DNA of 64,000 nt from JAYQKL01 sp038142705 (lineage in GTDB: Bacteria > Pseudomonadota > Alphaproteobacteria > RS24): contig OZ244224.1 of NCBI GenBank assembly GCA_965217015.1, positions 1,550,001 through 1,614,000 on the forward strand, given 5' to 3'. Position numbers and translations under genes: made by a program. The stretch's first letter is position 1. Each line of letters starts with the position of its first letter. The notes under the pieces were generated by a model. The model had not been told where the DNA came from, made no database searches, and worked only from the letters and a program-made list of their open reading frames with translations. This document shows positions 62,615-64,000 of the stretch, piece after piece.

Positions 62615-63880
62615 ATGAGTGGCGGCACGAAACCAATAATTTATTATCACGGCTGGATTGTTCTTGCCGCTTGCTTTCTCTGTTCAATGGTTATTGTTGG
62701 CGGCACAATCTATAGTTATCAGTTTTTTGTGATTCCCATCACGCAAGAATATCAAATAAGCCGTAGCACTGTTTCAACCGCTTATATCGCTTTATTGGTG
62801 GGGCTGGCTTTATGGTCGCCTTTCATGGGCCGCTTGCTCGATAAAATACCTGTGCAATATGTGTTTGTGACGGGTGGGGTGGCCTATGCGCTGGGCTATA
62901 GCGTGATTGCATTGAGCCAACAGCTTTGGATTATGCTGGCGGCGATTTTTTGTCTGGTCGCGCTGGCGGTGAGTTGTGCGGGCGGGATTGCGTCAAATGC
63001 GGTGACCTCGCGATGGTTCCAGAAAAGGCGCGGGCGTGCTTTGGGCATGGTTTCTGTCACCTCTTCGGCGGGCGGCTTTGTCATGACACCGATTGTGGTT
63101 TGGCTGCTTGGTACGCAAGACTGGCGCAGTTCATTAATGATTGTTGGTTGGGCAACCTGCCTGATTATTTTAGCCACCGCTTTGGTGTTTATCCGCACGA
63201 AGCCAGAAGCGCGACACTTAGCGGGTTTTGATGAATTTGACACTCCAAACGCGCCCGCAAACCCAGAGTCACAGGCACCAAACACAGGCATAAACCCTGA
63301 TGAGCAAAGCTGGAGTTTTAAGGCTTTATTGCGGGAGCGCAATTTCTGGTTGCTGGTTCTTGGTGCCGGGCTTTTGCTGGGCAGTGACCAGGCCATGCTG
63401 ACCTCAAAATACCCATTTCTGATTGATAGTGGCCTGAGTGCCGCTCAAGCGGCGACGATTATCACCAGCATGATTTTTTCAGCTGTCATTGGCAAGTTGG
63501 TTATTGGCTATATGGCGGATTATTTCGATATTCGGCATTTATTCGCCTTGGTTGCGGTTTTTCATATTGGCCTTTTGCTTGTATTTCTTGGGCGGCCCGG
63601 CTTTTATGGCATTTTGGCATTTGCGTCTGTTTTTGGCGCGGCGGTTGGCGGGATTTACCCTGTCTGGACGACACTCACAGCCAAAGCTTTCGGCACCAAA
63701 AGCATTGGTTTGGTTTTTGGTTTTAGCGCGCCTTTTATGCAGCTTTTATCGGTGGTTTTTGTGCGTTTTATTTCTGAAGTCCACAGCGTCACTGGCAGTT
63801 ATGACCCGGCCTTTATAGCGTTTTTGATAACCTCATTCATCTCATTGGTGCTGATATATTTGATGCGCTTGCCAGAATAG
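62615..63880 (+). CDS. Major facilitator superfamily transporter
   Basis: 421 residues from the ATG at 62615 (GGAGAA upstream); the frame extends to 62552 without hydrophobic sequence. Twelve membrane segments are apparent, with a central polar loop (about 195-225). The first helix pair has YYHGWIVLAACFLCSM and YQFFVIPITQEYQISRSTVS. The MFS A-type motif is represented by GRLLDKIPVQYVF between helices 2 and 3, and GYMADYFDIRHLF in the second half. RWFQKRRGRALGMVSVTSSAGGF is typical of the oxalate/formate antiporter and monocarboxylate-like groups. The substrate cannot be assigned. It may be co-transcribed with the next gene, 57 bp downstream. Confidence 0.88.
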   Translation: MSGGTKPIIYYHGWIVLAACFLCSMVIVGGTIYSYQFFVIPITQEYQISRSTVSTAYIALLVGLALWSPFMGRLLDKIPVQYVFVTGGVAYALGYSVIALSQQLWIMLAAIFCLVALAVSCAGGIASNAVTSRWFQKRRGRALGMVSVTSSAGGFVMTPIVVWLLGTQDWRSSLMIVGWATCLIILATALVFIRTKPEARHLAGFDEFDTPNAPANPESQAPNTGINPDEQSWSFKALLRERNFWLLVLGAGLLLGSDQAMLTSKYPFLIDSGLSAAQAATIITSMIFSAVIGKLVIGYMADYFDIRHLFALVAVFHIGLLLVFLGRPGFYGILAFASVFGAAVGGIYPVWTTLTAKAFGTKSIGLVFGFSAPFMQLLSVVFVRFISEVHSVTGSYDPAFIAFLITSFISLVLIYLMRLPE

Positions 63881-63937
63881 TTTTTTGATTTTCTTTGCTT
63901 GTTTGTGTAGCCTATTTGAAAAAGGGAGGAAGCACTT

Positions 63938-64000
63938 ATGAATAGACGAGATTTTATGGCCGCCCTAGGGGCTGGCACATTTTTTGCCCTGATGCCGGGC
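63938..64000 (+). CDS. Start of a gene with a twin-arginine signal peptide, partial
   Basis: Only 21 codons are in the window: MNRRDFMAALGAGTFFALMP and one more. NRRDFMAALGAG fits the Tat motif (S/T/N-RR-x-F-h-h) followed by a moderately hydrophobic stretch. GGGAGGA at 63924-63930 is an excellent ribosome site. So a folded, probably cofactor-containing protein would be exported by Tat. The frame has no stop before the window edge. What it encodes cannot be told. Confidence 0.75.
   Translation, partial: MNRRDFMAALGAGTFFALMPG

Overview
The window is a contiguous piece of an alphaproteobacterial chromosome that includes the replication origin and the centromere-like partition region. The gene order Tim44-like/fxsA/secB, dnaQ-coaE-aroE-maf-ppsR, an intergenic oriC, then hemE-hemJ-rho, mnmE-mnmG-rsmG-parA-parB and convergent leuS-lptE-holA is the conserved alphaproteobacterial origin neighbourhood. 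A marine Rhodospirillales/SAR116-like lineage is possible, but I cannot fix the taxon from the sequence alone. Nothing in the first 37 kb looks mobile.

Layout. 1-5635: a partial Tim44-like gene (minus) divergent from fxsA and secB, then a tightly packed minus-strand operon ppsR-maf-aroE-coaE with dnaQ downstream. 5636-6180: oriC, with about eight DnaA-box-like 9-mers and an AT-rich stretch. 6181-9106: hemE, hemJ and rho; rho has a leader with an attenuator-like hairpin. 9137-17302: a DUF255 thioredoxin-fold protein, then mnmE, mnmG, rsmG, parA and parB, with two parS-like 16-mers, one before mnmG and one inside rsmG. 17322-22090: holA, lptE, leuS and a DUF3576 lipoprotein. 22200-28449: a degenerate ThiE-like protein divergent from the PLP-binding YggS homologue, a TauD-family dioxygenase, an L,D-transpeptidase, an orphan OmpR-type response regulator, a DUF1737 protein, xthA, an unknown protein and lolA. 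28449-37335: ftsK, an aminotransferase, amtB behind a strong sigma-54 promoter, a UbiH-type monooxygenase, a Trm112-like protein, a Lon N-terminal-domain protein and a thioredoxin-TPR chaperone. 37501-37575: tRNA-Gly(GCC).

38566-61527 is the accessory and most unusual part: a two-partner secretion locus. It has an outer-membrane TpsB transporter carrying two Ig-like repeats in front of its POTRA domains, a 97-residue single-pass membrane protein of unknown function with a near-perfect Shine-Dalgarno, and a giant TpsA exoprotein of about 6667 residues (20 kb). The TpsA has a filamentous-haemagglutinin-type secretion domain and dozens of glycine-rich repeats resembling LktA-type adhesins. It also has a helical insert, a tyrosine/tryptophan-rich repeat block and a recently duplicated 122-bp segment. 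The three genes probably form one transcription unit that makes and exports a very long cell-surface fibre. A divergently transcribed acidic membrane protein lies just upstream.

61539-64000: a class I methyltransferase (minus), an MFS transporter (plus) and the first 21 codons of a gene with a twin-arginine signal.

How the parts connect: DnaA would start replication at oriC, and ParA/ParB acting on the nearby parS sites would segregate the new origins. MnmE/MnmG modify tRNA wobble uridines and RsmG methylates 16S rRNA. LptE, LolA, SecB and FtsK serve envelope assembly and division. The sigma-54 element ties amtB to nitrogen limitation.
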